Counted from the first letter of the stretch, positions 11,563 to 24,389 are shown. The stretch: DNA of 64,000 nt from Luidia sarsii (GCA_949987565.1 OX465117.1:6324621-6388620), one strand, 5' to 3'. A program made the numbers and translations. The notes: generated by a model not told the origin, from the letters alone.

Positions 11563-13410
11563 TCATACTATGTTCGATTTAAGATTTTTCAAAACTGATG
11601 CATAGGTGTTCTCCAGGTCTGTTAGCAGGCTAAGTTTTAGCTTTGTCAAGTGAATAATGAATGAGATATTAACGAGCAAAGTGTATTTTTCTTTGCAGTT
11701 TCTCTCCGCCGACTGACTGTTGTGTACTGCTGTATGCACACACAAGCTGCCTACCTGACTGAGGTTGGTTCTCTTTGCTTGATCATCAAATCATCATACT
11801 ATGTTCGATTTAAGATTTTTCAAAGCTGATGCATAGGTGTTCTCCAGGTCTGTTAGCAGGCTAAGTTTTAGCTTTTTCAAGTGAATAATGAATGAGATAT
11901 TAACGAGCAAAGTGTATTTTTCTTTGCAGTTTCTCTCCGCCGACTGACTGTTGTGTACTGCTGTATGCACACACAAGCTGCCTACCTGACAGAGGTTGGT
12001 TCTCTTTGCTTGATCATCAAATCATCATAGTATGTTCGATTTAAGATTTTTCAAAGCTGATGCATAGGTGTTCTCCAGGTCTGTTAGCAGGCTAAGTTTT
12101 AGCTTTTTCAAGTGAATAATGAATGAGATATTAACGAGCAAAGTGTATTTTTCTTTGCAGTTTCTCTCCGCCGACTGACTGTTGTGTACTGCTGTATGCA
12201 CACACAAGCTGCCTAGCTGACAGAGGTTGGTTATCTTTGCTTGATCATCAAATCATCATACTATGTTCGATTTAAGATTTTTCAAAGCTGATGCATAGGT
12301 GTTCTCCAGGTCTGTTAGCAGGCTAAGTTTTAGCTTTGTCAAGTGAATAATGAATGAGATATTAACGAGCAAAGTGTATTTTTCTTTACAGTTGCTCTCC
12401 GCCGTCTGACTGTTGTGTACTGCAGTATGCACACACAAGCTGCCTAGCTGACAGAGGTTGGTTCTCTTTGCTTGATCATCAAATCATCATACTATGTTCG
12501 ATTTCAGATTTTTCAAAGCTGATGCATAGGTGTTCTCCAGGTCTGTTAGCAGGCTAAGTTTGAGCTTTGTCAAGTGAATAATGAATGAGATATTAACGAG
12601 TAAAGTGTATTTTTCTTTGCAGTTTCTCTCCGCGGACTGACTGTTGTGTACTGCTGTATGCACACACAAGCTGCCTACCTGACAGAGGTTGGTTCTCTTT
12701 GCTTGATCATCAAATCATCATACTATGTTCGATTTAAGATTTTTCAAAACTGATGCATAGGTGTTCTCCAGGTCTGTTAGCAGGCTAAGTTTTAGCTTTG
12801 TCAAGTGAATAATGAATGAGATATTAACGAGCAAAGTGTATTTTTCTTTGCAGTTTCTCTCCGCCGACTGACTGTTGTGTACTGCTGTATGCACACACAA
12901 GCTGCCTACCTGACAGAGGTTGGTTCTCTTTGCTTGATCATCAAATCATCATAGTATGTTCGAGTTAAGATTTTTCAAAGCTGATGCATAGGTGTTCTCC
13001 AGGTCTGTTAGCAGGCTAAGTTTTAGCTTTGTCAAGTGAATAATGAATGAGATATTAACGAGCAAAGTGTATTTTTCTTTGCAGTTTCTCCCTGCCGACT
13101 GACTGTTGTGTACTGCTGTATGCACACACAAGCTGCCTACCTGACAGAGGTTGGTTATCTTTGCTTGATCATCAAATCATCATAGTATGTTCGATTTAAG
13201 ATTTTTCAATGCTGATGCATAGGTGTTCTCCAGGTCTGTTAGCAGGCTAAGTTTGAGCTTTGTCAAGTGAATAATGAATGAGATATTAACGAGTAAAGTG
13301 TATTTTTCTTTGCAGTTTCTCTCCGCGGACTGACTGTTGTGTACTGCTGTATGCACACACAAGCTGCCTACCTGACAGAGGTTGGTTCTCTTTGCTTGAT
13401 CATCAAATCA

Positions 13411-15258
13411 TCATACTATGTTCGATTTAAGATTTTTCAAAACTGATGCATAGGTGTTCTCCAGGTCTGTTAGCAGGCTAAGTTTTAGCTTTGTCAAGTG
13501 AATAATGAATGAGATATTAACGAGCAAAGTGTATTTTTCTTTGCAGTTTCTCTCCGCCGACTGACTGTTGTGTACTGCTGTATGCACACACAAGCTGCCT
13601 ACCTGACAGAGGTTGGTTCTCTTTGCTTGATCATCAAATCATCATAGTATGTTCGAGTTAAGATTTTTCAAAGCTGATGCATAGGTGTTCTCCAGGTCTG
13701 TTAGCAGGCTAAGTTTTAGCTTTGTCAAGTGAATAATGAATGAGATATTAACGAGCAAAGTGTATTTTTCTTTGCAGTTTCTCCCTGCCGACTGACTGTT
13801 GTGTACTGCTGTATGCACACACAAGCTGCCTACCTGACAGAGGTTGGTTATCTTTGCTTGATCATCAAATCATCATAGTATGTTCGATTTAAGATTTTTC
13901 AATGCTGATGCATAGGTGTTCTCCAGGTCTGTTAGCAGGCTAAGTTTTAGCTTTGTCAAGTGAATAATGAATGAGATATTAACGAGCAAAGTATATTTTT
14001 CTTTGCAGGTGCTCGCCGCCGTCTAACTGTTGTGTACTGCTGTATGCACACACAAGCTGCCTACCTGACAGAGGTTGGTTCTCTTTGCTTGATCATCAAA
14101 TCATCATACTATGTTCGATTTAAGATTTTTCAATGCTGATGCATAGGTGTTCTCCAGGTCTGTTAGCAGGCTAAGTTTTAGCTTTGTCAAGTGAATAATG
14201 ATTGAGATATTAACGAGTAAAGTGTATTTTTCTTTACAGTTGCTCTCCGCCGTCTGACTGTTGTGTACTGCAGTATGCACACACAAGCTGCCTAGCTGAC
14301 AGAGGTTGGTTCTCTTTGCTTGATCATCAAATCATCATACTATGTTCGATTTAAGATTTTTCAAAACTGATGCATAGGTGTTCTCCAGGTCTGTTAGCAG
14401 GCTAAGTTTTAGCTTTGTCAAGTGAATAATGAATGAGATATTAACGAGCAAAGTGTATTTTTCTTTGCAGTTTCTCTCCGCCGACTGACTGTTGTGTACT
14501 GCTGTATGCACACACAAGCTGCCTACCTGACAGAGGTTGGTTCTCTTTGCTTGATCATCAAATCATCATAGTATGTTCGAGTTAAGATTTTTCAAAGCTG
14601 ATGCATAGGTGTTCTCCAGGTCTGTTAGCAGGCTAAGTTTTAGCTTTGTCAAGTGAATAATGAATGAGATATTAACGAGCAAAGTGTATTTTTCTTTGCA
14701 GTTTCTCCCTGCCGACTGACTGTTGTGTACTGCTGTATGCACACACAAGCTGCCTACCTGACAGAGGTTGGTTATCTTTGCTTGATCATCAAATCATCAT
14801 AGTATGTTCGATTTAAGATTTTTCAATGCTGATGCATAGGTGTTCTCCAGGTCTGTTAGCAGGCTAAGTTTTAGCTTTGTCAAGTGAATAATGAATGAGA
14901 TATTAACGAGCAAAGTGTATTTTTCTTTGCAGGTGCTCGCCGCCGTCTAACTGTTGTGTACTGCTGTATGCACACACAAGCTGCCTACCTGACAGAGGTT
15001 GGTTCTCTTTACTTGATCATCAAATCATCATACTATGTTCGATTTAAGATTTTTCAATGCTGATGCATAGGTGTTCTCCAGGTCTGTTAGCAGGCTAAGT
15101 TTTAGCTTTGTCAAGTGAATAATGATTGAGATATTAACGAGTAAAGTGTATTTTTCTTTACAGTTGCTCTCCGCCGTCTGACTGTTGTGTACTGCTGTAT
15201 GCACACACAAGCTGCCTACCTGACAGAGGTTGGTTCTCTTTGCTTGATCATCAAATCA
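13411..15258 (+). repeat. Tandem tetramers, 924 bp x 2
   Basis: The monomers at 13411, 13642, 13873 and 14104 recur as 14335, 14566, 14797 and 15028. Order: E with CAAAACTG; E with TTCGAGTTAAG and CTCCCTGCC; V; then a unit with AATGATTGAG and TTACAGTTGC. The next four (from 15259) follow the same plan but with diverged second and third units. Confidence 0.85.
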
Positions 15259-15720
15259 TCATACTATGTTCGATTTAAGATTTTTCAAAACTGATGCATA
15301 GGTGTTCTCCAGGTCTGTTAGCAGGCTAAGTTTTAGCTTTGTCAAGTGAATAATGAATGAGATATTAACGAGCAAAGTGTATTTTTCTTTGCAGTTTCTC
15401 TCCGCCGACTGACTGTTGTGTACTGCTGTATGCACACACAAGCTGCCTACCTGACAGAGGTTGGTTCTCTTTGCTTGATCATCAAATCATCATAGTATGT
15501 TCGATTTAAGATTTTTCAAAACTGATGCATAGGTGTTCTCCAGGTCTGTTAGCAGGCTAAGTTTTAGCTTTGTCAAATGAATAATGACCGAGATATTAAC
15601 GAGCAAAGTGTATTTTTCTTTGCAGTTTCTCCCCGCCGACTGACTGTTGTGTACTGCTGTATGCACACACAAGCTGCCTACCTGAAAGAGGTTGGTTATC
15701 TTTGCTTGATCATCAAATCA

Positions 15721-15951
15721 TCATAGTATGTTCGAGTTAAGATTTTTCAAAGCTGATGCATAGGTGTTCTCCAGGTCTGTTTGCAGGCTAAGTTTTAGCT
15801 TTGTCATAAGAATAATGAATGAGATATTAACGAGCAAAGTATATTTTTCTTTGCAGGTGCTCGCCGCCGTGTAACTGTTGTGTACTGCTGTATGCACACA
15901 CAAGCTGCCTAGCTGACAAAGGTTGGTTCTCTTTGCTTGATCATCAAATCA
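15721..15951 (+). repeat. Divergent V-like monomer
   Basis: Carries TTCGAGTTAAG, CTGTTTGCAG, CATAAGAATAATG and CAGGTGCTCGCC like V, but has CCGTGTAACTG in place of CCGTCTAACTG and GACAAAGG in place of GACAGAGG. An identical unit lies at 20778, offset 5,057. Confidence 0.8.
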
Positions 15952-16090
15952 TCATACTATGTTCGATTTAAGATTTTTCAATGCTGATGCATAGGTGTTC
16001 TCCAGGTCTGTTAGCAGGCTAAGTTTTAGCTTTGTCAAGTGAATAATGATTGAGATATTAACGAGTAAAGTGTATTTTTCTTTGCAGTTT

Positions 16091-16104
16091 CGGACTGCGG
16101 ACTG
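16091..16104 (+). repeat. CGGACTG direct repeat of class G (first example)
   Basis: Class G monomers read TTTCGGACTGCGGACTGAC where the common type reads TTTCTCTCCGCGGACTGAC. Four of six bases differ, and the result is a perfect tandem copy of the adjacent CGGACTG with no length change. The eight class G monomers start at 15952, 21009, 25401, 29562, 32104, 58907, 60756 and 61911. Confidence 0.85.
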
Positions 16105-16644
16105 ACTGTTGTGTACTGCTGTATGCACACACAAGCTGCCTAGCTGACAGAGGTTGGTTCTCTTTGCTTGATCATCAAATCATCATACTATGTTCGATTT
16201 CAGATTTTTCAAAGCTGATGCATAGGTGTTCTCCAGGTCTGTTAGCAGGCTAAGTTTTAGCTTTGTCAAGTGAATAATGAATGAGATATTAACGAGCAAA
16301 GTGTATTTTTCTTTACAGTTGCTCTCCGCCGACTGACTGTTGTGTACTGCTGTATGCACACACAAGCTGCCTACCTGACAGAGGTTGGTTCTCTTTGCTT
16401 GATCATCAAATCATCATACTATGTTCGATTTCAGATTTTTCAAAGCTGATGCATAGGTGTTCTCCAGGTCTGTTAGCAGGCTAAGTTTGAGCTTTGTCAA
16501 GTGAATAATGAATGAGATATTAACGAGTAAAGTGTATTTTTCTTTGCAGTTTCTCTCCGCGGACTGACTGTTGTGTACTGCTGTATGCACACACAAGCTG
16601 CCTAGCTGACAGAGGTTGGTTCTCTTTGCTTGATCATCAAATCA

Positions 16645-16850
16645 TCATACTATGTTCGATTTAAGATTTTTCAAAACTGATGCATAGGTGTTCTCCAGGT
16701 CTGTTAGCAGGCTAAGTTTTAGCTTTGTCAAGTGAATAATGAATGTTCTTTGCAGTTTCTCTCCGCGGACTGACTGTTGGGTACTGCTGTATGCACACAC
16801 AAGCTGCCTACCTGACAGAGGTTGGTTCTCTTTGCTTGATCATCAAATCA
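16645..16850 (+). repeat. 206-bp short monomer 6
   Basis: Same deletion, junction at 16745/16746. This is the last short monomer in the window; none occurs in the remaining 47 kb. Confidence 0.95.
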
Positions 16851-18467
16851 TCATACTATGTTCGATTTAAGATTTTTCAAAACTGATGCATAGGTGTTCT
16901 CCAGGTCTGTTAGCAGGCTAAGTTTTAGCTTTGTCAAGTGAATAATGAATGAGATATTAACGAGCAAAGTGTATTTTTCTTTGCAGTTTCTCTCCGCCGA
17001 CTGACTGTTGTGTACTGCTGTATGCACACACAAGCTGCCTACCTGACTGAGGTTGGTTCTCTTTGCTTGATCATCAAATCATCATACTATGTTCGATTTA
17101 AGATTTTTCAAAGCTGATGCATAGGTGTTCTCCAGGTCTGTTAGCAGGCTAAGTTTTAGCTTTTTCAAGTGAATAATGAATGAGATATTAACGAGCAAAG
17201 TGTATTTTTCTTTGCAGTTTCTCTCCGCCGACTGACTGTTGTGTACTGCTGTATGCACACACAAGCTGCCTAGCTGACAGAGGTTGGTTATCTTTGCTTG
17301 ATCATCAAATCATCATACTATGTTCGATTTAAGATTTTTCAAAGCTGATGCATAGGTGTTCTCCAGGTCTGTTAGCAGGCTAAGTTTTAGCTTTGTCAAG
17401 TGAATAATGAATGAGATATTAACGAGCAAAGTGTATTTTTCTTTACAGTTGCTCTCCGCCGTCTGACTGTTGTGTACTGCAGTATGCACACACAAGCTGC
17501 CTAGCTGACAGAGGTTGGTTCTCTTTGCTTGATCATCAAATCATCATACTATGTTCGATTTCAGATTTTTCAAAGCTGATGCATAGGTGTTCTCCAGGTC
17601 TGTTAGCAGGCTAAGTTTGAGCTTTGTCAAGTGAATAATGAATGAGATATTAACGAGTAAAGTGTATTTTTCTTTGCAGTTTCTCTCCGCGGACTGACTG
17701 TTGTGTACTGCTGTATGCACACACAAGCTGCCTACCTGACAGAGGTTGGTTCTCTTTGCTTGATCATCAAATCATCATACTATGTTCGATTTAAGATTTT
17801 TCAAAACTGATGCATAGGTGTTCTCCAGGTCTGTTAGCAGGCTAAGTTTTAGCTTTGTCAAGTGAATAATGAATGAGATATTAACGAGCAAAGTGTATTT
17901 TTCTTTGCAGTTTCTCTCCGCCGACTGACTGTTGTGTACTGCTGTATGCACACACAAGCTGCCTACCTGACAGAGGTTGGTTCTCTTTGCTTGATCATCA
18001 AATCATCATAGTATGTTCGAGTTAAGATTTTTCAAAGCTGATGCATAGGTGTTCTCCAGGTCTGTTAGCAGGCTAAGTTTTAGCTTTGTCAAGTGAATAA
18101 TGAATGAGATATTAACGAGCAAAGTGTATTTTTCTTTGCAGTTTCTCCCTGCCGACTGACTGTTGTGTACTGCTGTATGCACACACAAGCTGCCTACCTG
18201 ACAGAGGTTGGTTATCTTTGCTTGATCATCAAATCATCATAGTATGTTCGATTTAAGATTTTTCAATGCTGATGCATAGGTGTTCTCCAGGTCTGTTAGC
18301 AGGCTAAGTTTGAGCTTTGTCAAGTGAATAATGAATGAGATATTAACGAGTAAAGTGTATTTTTCTTTGCAGTTTCTCTCCGCGGACTGACTGTTGTGTA
18401 CTGCTGTATGCACACACAAGCTGCCTACCTGACAGAGGTTGGTTCTCTTTGCTTGATCATCAAATCA

Positions 18468-20315
18468 TCATACTATGTTCGATTTAAGATTTTTCAAAAC
18501 TGATGCATAGGTGTTCTCCAGGTCTGTTAGCAGGCTAAGTTTTAGCTTTGTCAAGTGAATAATGAATGAGATATTAACGAGCAAAGTGTATTTTTCTTTG
18601 CAGTTTCTCTCCGCCGACTGACTGTTGTGTACTGCTGTATGCACACACAAGCTGCCTACCTGACAGAGGTTGGTTCTCTTTGCTTGATCATCAAATCATC
18701 ATAGTATGTTCGAGTTAAGATTTTTCAAAGCTGATGCATAGGTGTTCTCCAGGTCTGTTAGCAGGCTAAGTTTTAGCTTTGTCAAGTGAATAATGAATGA
18801 GATATTAACGAGCAAAGTGTATTTTTCTTTGCAGTTTCTCCCTGCCGACTGACTGTTGTGTACTGCTGTATGCACACACAAGCTGCCTACCTGACAGAGG
18901 TTGGTTATCTTTGCTTGATCATCAAATCATCATAGTATGTTCGATTTAAGATTTTTCAATGCTGATGCATAGGTGTTCTCCAGGTCTGTTAGCAGGCTAA
19001 GTTTTAGCTTTGTCAAGTGAATAATGAATGAGATATTAACGAGCAAAGTATATTTTTCTTTGCAGGTGCTCGCCGCCGTCTAACTGTTGTGTACTGCTGT
19101 ATGCACACACAAGCTGCCTACCTGACAGAGGTTGGTTCTCTTTGCTTGATCATCAAATCATCATACTATGTTCGATTTAAGATTTTTCAATGCTGATGCA
19201 TAGGTGTTCTCCAGGTCTGTTAGCAGGCTAAGTTTTAGCTTTGTCAAGTGAATAATGATTGAGATATTAACGAGTAAAGTGTATTTTTCTTTACAGTTGC
19301 TCTCCGCCGTCTGACTGTTGTGTACTGCAGTATGCACACACAAGCTGCCTAGCTGACAGAGGTTGGTTCTCTTTGCTTGATCATCAAATCATCATACTAT
19401 GTTCGATTTAAGATTTTTCAAAACTGATGCATAGGTGTTCTCCAGGTCTGTTAGCAGGCTAAGTTTTAGCTTTGTCAAGTGAATAATGAATGAGATATTA
19501 ACGAGCAAAGTGTATTTTTCTTTGCAGTTTCTCTCCGCCGACTGACTGTTGTGTACTGCTGTATGCACACACAAGCTGCCTACCTGACAGAGGTTGGTTC
19601 TCTTTGCTTGATCATCAAATCATCATAGTATGTTCGAGTTAAGATTTTTCAAAGCTGATGCATAGGTGTTCTCCAGGTCTGTTAGCAGGCTAAGTTTTAG
19701 CTTTGTCAAGTGAATAATGAATGAGATATTAACGAGCAAAGTGTATTTTTCTTTGCAGTTTCTCCCTGCCGACTGACTGTTGTGTACTGCTGTATGCACA
19801 CACAAGCTGCCTACCTGACAGAGGTTGGTTATCTTTGCTTGATCATCAAATCATCATAGTATGTTCGATTTAAGATTTTTCAATGCTGATGCATAGGTGT
19901 TCTCCAGGTCTGTTAGCAGGCTAAGTTTTAGCTTTGTCAAGTGAATAATGAATGAGATATTAACGAGCAAAGTATATTTTTCTTTGCAGGTGCTCGCCGC
20001 CGTCTAACTGTTGTGTACTGCTGTATGCACACACAAGCTGCCTACCTGACAGAGGTTGGTTCTCTTTGCTTGATCATCAAATCATCATACTATGTTCGAT
20101 TTAAGATTTTTCAATGCTGATGCATAGGTGTTCTCCAGGTCTGTTAGCAGGCTAAGTTTTAGCTTTGTCAAGTGAATAATGATTGAGATATTAACGAGTA
20201 AAGTGTATTTTTCTTTACAGTTGCTCTCCGCCGTCTGACTGTTGTGTACTGCTGTATGCACACACAAGCTGCCTACCTGACAGAGGTTGGTTCTCTTTGC
20301 TTGATCATCAAATCA
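18468..20315 (+). repeat. Tandem tetramers, second copy
   Basis: Counterpart of 13411-15258 at offset 5,057, with the same four-class order twice. The nested tetramer duplication therefore predates duplication of the large HOR. Confidence 0.85.
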
Positions 20316-20546
20316 TCATACTATGTTCGATTTAAGATTTTTCAAAACTGATGCATAGGTGTTCTCCAGGTCTGTTAGCAGGCTAAGTTTTAGCTTTGTC
20401 AAGTGAATAATGAATGAGATATTAACGAGCAAAGTGTATTTTTCTTTGCAGTTTCTCTCCGCCGACTGACTGTTGTGTACTGCTGTATGCACACACAAGC
20501 TGCCTACCTGACAGAGGTTGGTTCTCTTTGCTTGATCATCAAATCA

Positions 20547-22626
20547 TCATAGTATGTTCGATTTAAGATTTTTCAAAACTGATGCATAGGTGTTCTCCAG
20601 GTCTGTTAGCAGGCTAAGTTTTAGCTTTGTCAAATGAATAATGACCGAGATATTAACGAGCAAAGTGTATTTTTCTTTGCAGTTTCTCCCCGCCGACTGA
20701 CTGTTGTTTACTGCTGTATGCACACACAAGCTGCCTACCTGAAAGAGGTTGGTTATCTTTGCTTGATCATCAAATCATCATAGTATGTTCGAGTTAAGAT
20801 TTTTCAAAGCTGATGCATAGGTGTTCTCCAGGTCTGTTTGCAGGCTAAGTTTTAGCTTTGTCATAAGAATAATGAATGAGATATTAACGAGCAAAGTATA
20901 TTTTTCTTTGCAGGTGCTCGCCGCCGTGTAACTGTTGTGTACTGCTGTATGCACACACAAGCTGCCTAGCTGACAAAGGTTGGTTCTCTTTGCTTGATCA
21001 TCAAATCATCATACTATGTTCGATTTAAGATTTTTCAATGCTGATGCATAGGTGTTCTCCAGGTCTGTTAGCAGGCTAAGTTTTAGCTTTGTCAAGTGAA
21101 TAATGATTGAGATATTAACGAGTAAAGTGTATTTTTCTTTGCAGTTTCGGACTGCGGACTGACTGTTGTGTACTGCTGTATGCACACACAAGCTGCCTAG
21201 CTGACAGAGGTTGGTTCTCTTTGCTTGATCATCAAATCATCATACTATGTTCGATTTCAGATTTTTCAAAGCTGATGCATAGGTGTTCTCCAGGTCTGTT
21301 AGCAGGCTAAGTTTTAGCTTTGTCAAGTGAATAATGAATGAGATATTAACGAGCAAAGTGTATTTTTCTTTACAGTTGCTCTCCGCCGACTGACTGTTGT
21401 GTACTGCTGTATGCACACACAAGCTGCCTACCTGACAGAGGTTGGTTCTCTTTGCTTGATCATCAAATCATCATACTATGTTCGATTTCAGATTTTTCAA
21501 AGCTGATGCATAGGTGTTCTCCAGGTCTGTTAGCAGGCTAAGTTTTAGCTTTGTCAAGTGAATAATGAATGAGATATTAACGAGCAAAGTGTATTTTTCT
21601 TTGCAGTTTCTTTCCGCCGACTGACTGTTGGGTACTGCTGTATGCACACACAAGCTGCCTACCTGACAGAGGTTGGTTCTCTTTGCTTGATCATCAAAAC
21701 ATCATACTATGTTCGATTTAAGATTTTTCAAAGCTGATGCATAGGTGTTCTCCAGGTCTGTTAGCAGGCTAAGTTTTAGCCTTGTCAAGTGAATAATGAA
21801 TGAGATATTAACGAGCAAAGTGTATTTTTCTTTACAGTTGCTTTCCGCCGTCTGACTGTTGTGTACTGCAGTATGCACACACAAGCTGCCTAGCTGACAG
21901 AGGTTGGTTCTATTTGCTTGATCATCAAATCATCATACTATGTTCGATTTCAGATTTTTCAAAGCTGATGCATAGGTGTTCTCCAGGTCTGTTAGCAGGC
22001 TAAGTTTGAGCTTTGTCAAGTGAATAATGAATGAGATATTAACGAGCAAAGTGTATTTTTCTTTGCAGTTTCTCCACGCCGACTGACTGTTGTGTACTGC
22101 TGTATGCACACACAAGCTGCCTAGCTGACAGAGGTTGGTTCTCTTTGCTTGATCATCAAATCATCATACTGTGTTCGATTTCAGATTGTTCAAAGCTGAT
22201 GCATAGGTGTTCTTCAGGTCTGTTAGCTGGCTAAGTTTTAGCTTTGTCAAGTGATTAATGAATGAGATATTAACGAGCAAAGTGTATTTTTCTTTACAGT
22301 TGCTCTCCGCCGTCTGACTGTTGTGTACTGCTGTATGCACACACAAGCTGCCTAGCTGACAGAGGTTGGTTCTCTTTGCTTGATCATCAAATCATCATAC
22401 TATGTTCGAATTTAAGATTTTTCAATACTGATGCATAGGTGTTCTCCAGGTCTGTTAGCAGGCTAAGTTTGAGCTTTGTCAAGTGAATAATGAATGAGAT
22501 ATTAACGAGCAAAGTGTATTTTTCTTTGCAGTTTCTCCACGCCGACTGACTGTTGTGTACTGCTGTATGCACACACAAGCTGCCTAGCTGACAGAGGTTG
22601 GTTCTCTTTGCTTGATCATCAAATCA
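20547..22626 (+). repeat. Nine-class series (2,080 bp), left occurrence
   Basis: Monomer order: CTCCCCGCC with CCTGAAAGAGG (20547); V-like with CATAAG (20778); G (21009); E with TTACAGTTGC and CCGCCGACTG (21240); CTTTCCGCC with TTGGGTAC (21471); R (21702); W (21933); N (22164); 232 (22395). Length is 8 x 231 + 232. The same ordered series underlies 60294-63528 at the other end of the window. Confidence 0.8.
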
Positions 22627-23552
22627 TCATACTGTGTTCGATTTCAGATTGTTCAAAGCTGATGCATAGGTGTTCTTCAGGTCTGTTAGCTGGCTAAGTT
22701 TTAGCTTTGTCAAGTGATTAATGAATGAGATATTAACGAGCAAAGTGTATTTTTCTTTACAGTTGCTCTCCGCCGTCTGACTGTTGTGTACTGCTGTATG
22801 CACACACAAGCTGCCTAGCTGACAGAGGTTGGTTCTCTTTGCTTGATCATCAAATCATCATACTATGTTCGAATTTAAGATTTTTCAATACTGATGCATA
22901 GGTGTTCTCCAGGTCTGTTAGCAGGCTAAGTTTGAGCTTTGTCAAGTGAATAATGAATGAGATATTAACGAGCAAAGTGTATTTTTCTTTGCAGTTTCTC
23001 CACGCCGACTGACTGTTGTGTACTGCTGTATGCACACACAAGCTGCCTAGCTGACAGAGGTTGGTTCTCTTTGCTTGATCATCAAATCATCATACTGTGT
23101 TCGATTTCAGATTGTTCAAAGCTGATGCATAGGTGTTCTTCAGGTCTGTTAGCTGGCTAAGTTTTAGCTTTGTCAAGTGATTAATGAATGAGATATTAAC
23201 GAGCAAAGTGTATTTTTCTTTACAGTTGCTCTCCGCCGTCTGACTGTTGTGTACTGCTGTATGCACACACAAGCTGCCTAGCTGACAGAGGTTGGTTCTC
23301 TTTGCTTGATCATCAAATCATCATACTATGTTCGAATTTAAGATTTTTCAATACTGATGCATAGGTGTTCTCCAGGTCTGTTAGCAGGCTAAGTTTTAGC
23401 TTTGTCAAGTGAATAATGATTGAGATATTAACGAGTAAAGTGTATTTTTCTTTGCAGTTTCTCTCCGCGGACTGACTGTTGGGTACTGCTGTATGCACAC
23501 ACAAGCTGCCTAGCTGACAGAGGTTGGTTCTCTTTGCTTGTTCATCAAATCA
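22164..23552 (+). repeat. N+232 dimer, 463 bp x 3
   Basis: Three consecutive pairs of an N monomer (231 bp) and a 232-bp monomer. The first two 232 units carry GAGCTTTG and CTCCACGCC; the third carries GTTTTAGC, AATGATTGAG and GCGGACTG. Members of a pair are less alike than alternate members, so the dimer is the unit of duplication. Confidence 0.9.
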
Positions 23553-24389
23553 TCATACTGTGTTCGATTTCAGATTGTTCAAAGCTGATGCATAGGTGTT
23601 CTTCAGGTCTGTTAGCTGGCTAAGTTTTAGCTTTGTCAAGTGATTAATGAATGAGCTATTAACGAGCAAAGTGTATTTTTCTTTACAGTTGCTCTCCGCC
23701 GTCTGACTGTTGTGTACTGCTGTATGCACACACAAGCTGCCTAGCTGACAGAGGTTGGTTCTCTTTGCTTGATCATCAAATCATCATACTATGTTCGATT
23801 TAAGATTTTTCAATGCTGATGCATAGGTGTTCTCCAGGTCTGTTAGCAGGCTAAGTTTTAGCTTTGTCATAAGAATAATGAATGAGATATTAACGAGCAA
23901 AGTATATTTTTCTTTGCAGGTGCTCGCCGCCGTCTAACTGTTGTGTACTGCTGTATGCACCTACAAGCTGCCTAGCTGACAGAGGTTGGTTCTCTTTGCT
24001 TGATCATCAAATCATCATACTATGTTCGATTTAAGATTTTTCAAACCTGATGCATAGGTGTTCTCCAGGTCTGTTAGCAGGCTAAGTTTTAGCTTTGTCA
24101 AGTGAATAATGATTGAGATATTAACGAGTAAAGTGTATTTTTCTTTACAGTTGCTCTCCGCCGTCTGACTGTTGTGTACTGCAGTATGCACACACAAGCT
24201 GCCTAGCTGACAGAGGTTGGTTCTCTTTGCTTGATCATCAAATCATCATACTATGTTCGATTTAAGATTTTTCAAAACTGATGCATAGGTGTTCTCCAGG
24301 TCTGTTAGCAGGCTAAGTTTTAGCTTTGTCAAGTGAATAATGAATGAGATATTAACGAGCAAAGTGTATTTTTCTTTGCAGTTTCTCTC

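Larger units (their letters stand above)
7942..12024 (+). repeat. 18-mer HOR, copy 2 (4,083 bp)
   Basis: Eighteen monomers (fifteen of 231 bp, three of 206 bp). Aligned with 4296-7941 it has two extra units: a 206-bp monomer at 9328 after the GCATCGG monomer, and one 231-bp monomer around 10664-11125 where copy 1 has a single hybrid at 6812. Offsets to copy 1 step accordingly from 3,646 to 3,852 to 4,083. A private change makes AACTAGC from AACGAGC at 9876. Confidence 0.87.
11126..16413 (+). repeat. 23-mer HOR, copy 1 (5,288 bp)
   Basis: Twenty-three monomers including the short one at 11357. Its left end overlaps the end of the previous HOR family, so the two families share a boundary. Inside are tetramer duplications (13411-15258), V-type monomers at 13873 and 14797, a V-like monomer with GTGTAACTG at 15721 and a G-class monomer at 15952. 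Private changes against the next copy include ACTTGATC at 15011 and GTGTAT in place of GTATAT in the 14797 unit. Confidence 0.88.
16414..21470 (+). repeat. 22-mer HOR, copy 2 (5,057 bp)
   Basis: Matches 11126-16413 monomer for monomer except that one unit is missing: 17082 joins the left of the 11794 type (CATACTATG) to the tail of the 12025 type (CCTAGCTG, GTTATC). Offsets are 5,288 before that point and 5,057 after it. I noted only a few single-base differences by eye, for example GTTGTTTAC at 20708, so the duplication is recent. Confidence 0.88.

Noticed and set aside
13960..14010. TATA-like TATATTTTT in V monomers as a promoter
   Set aside because: It results from one G-to-A change in GTGTATTTTT and has no supporting initiator or downstream feature. 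It is the same T tract as in every other monomer.
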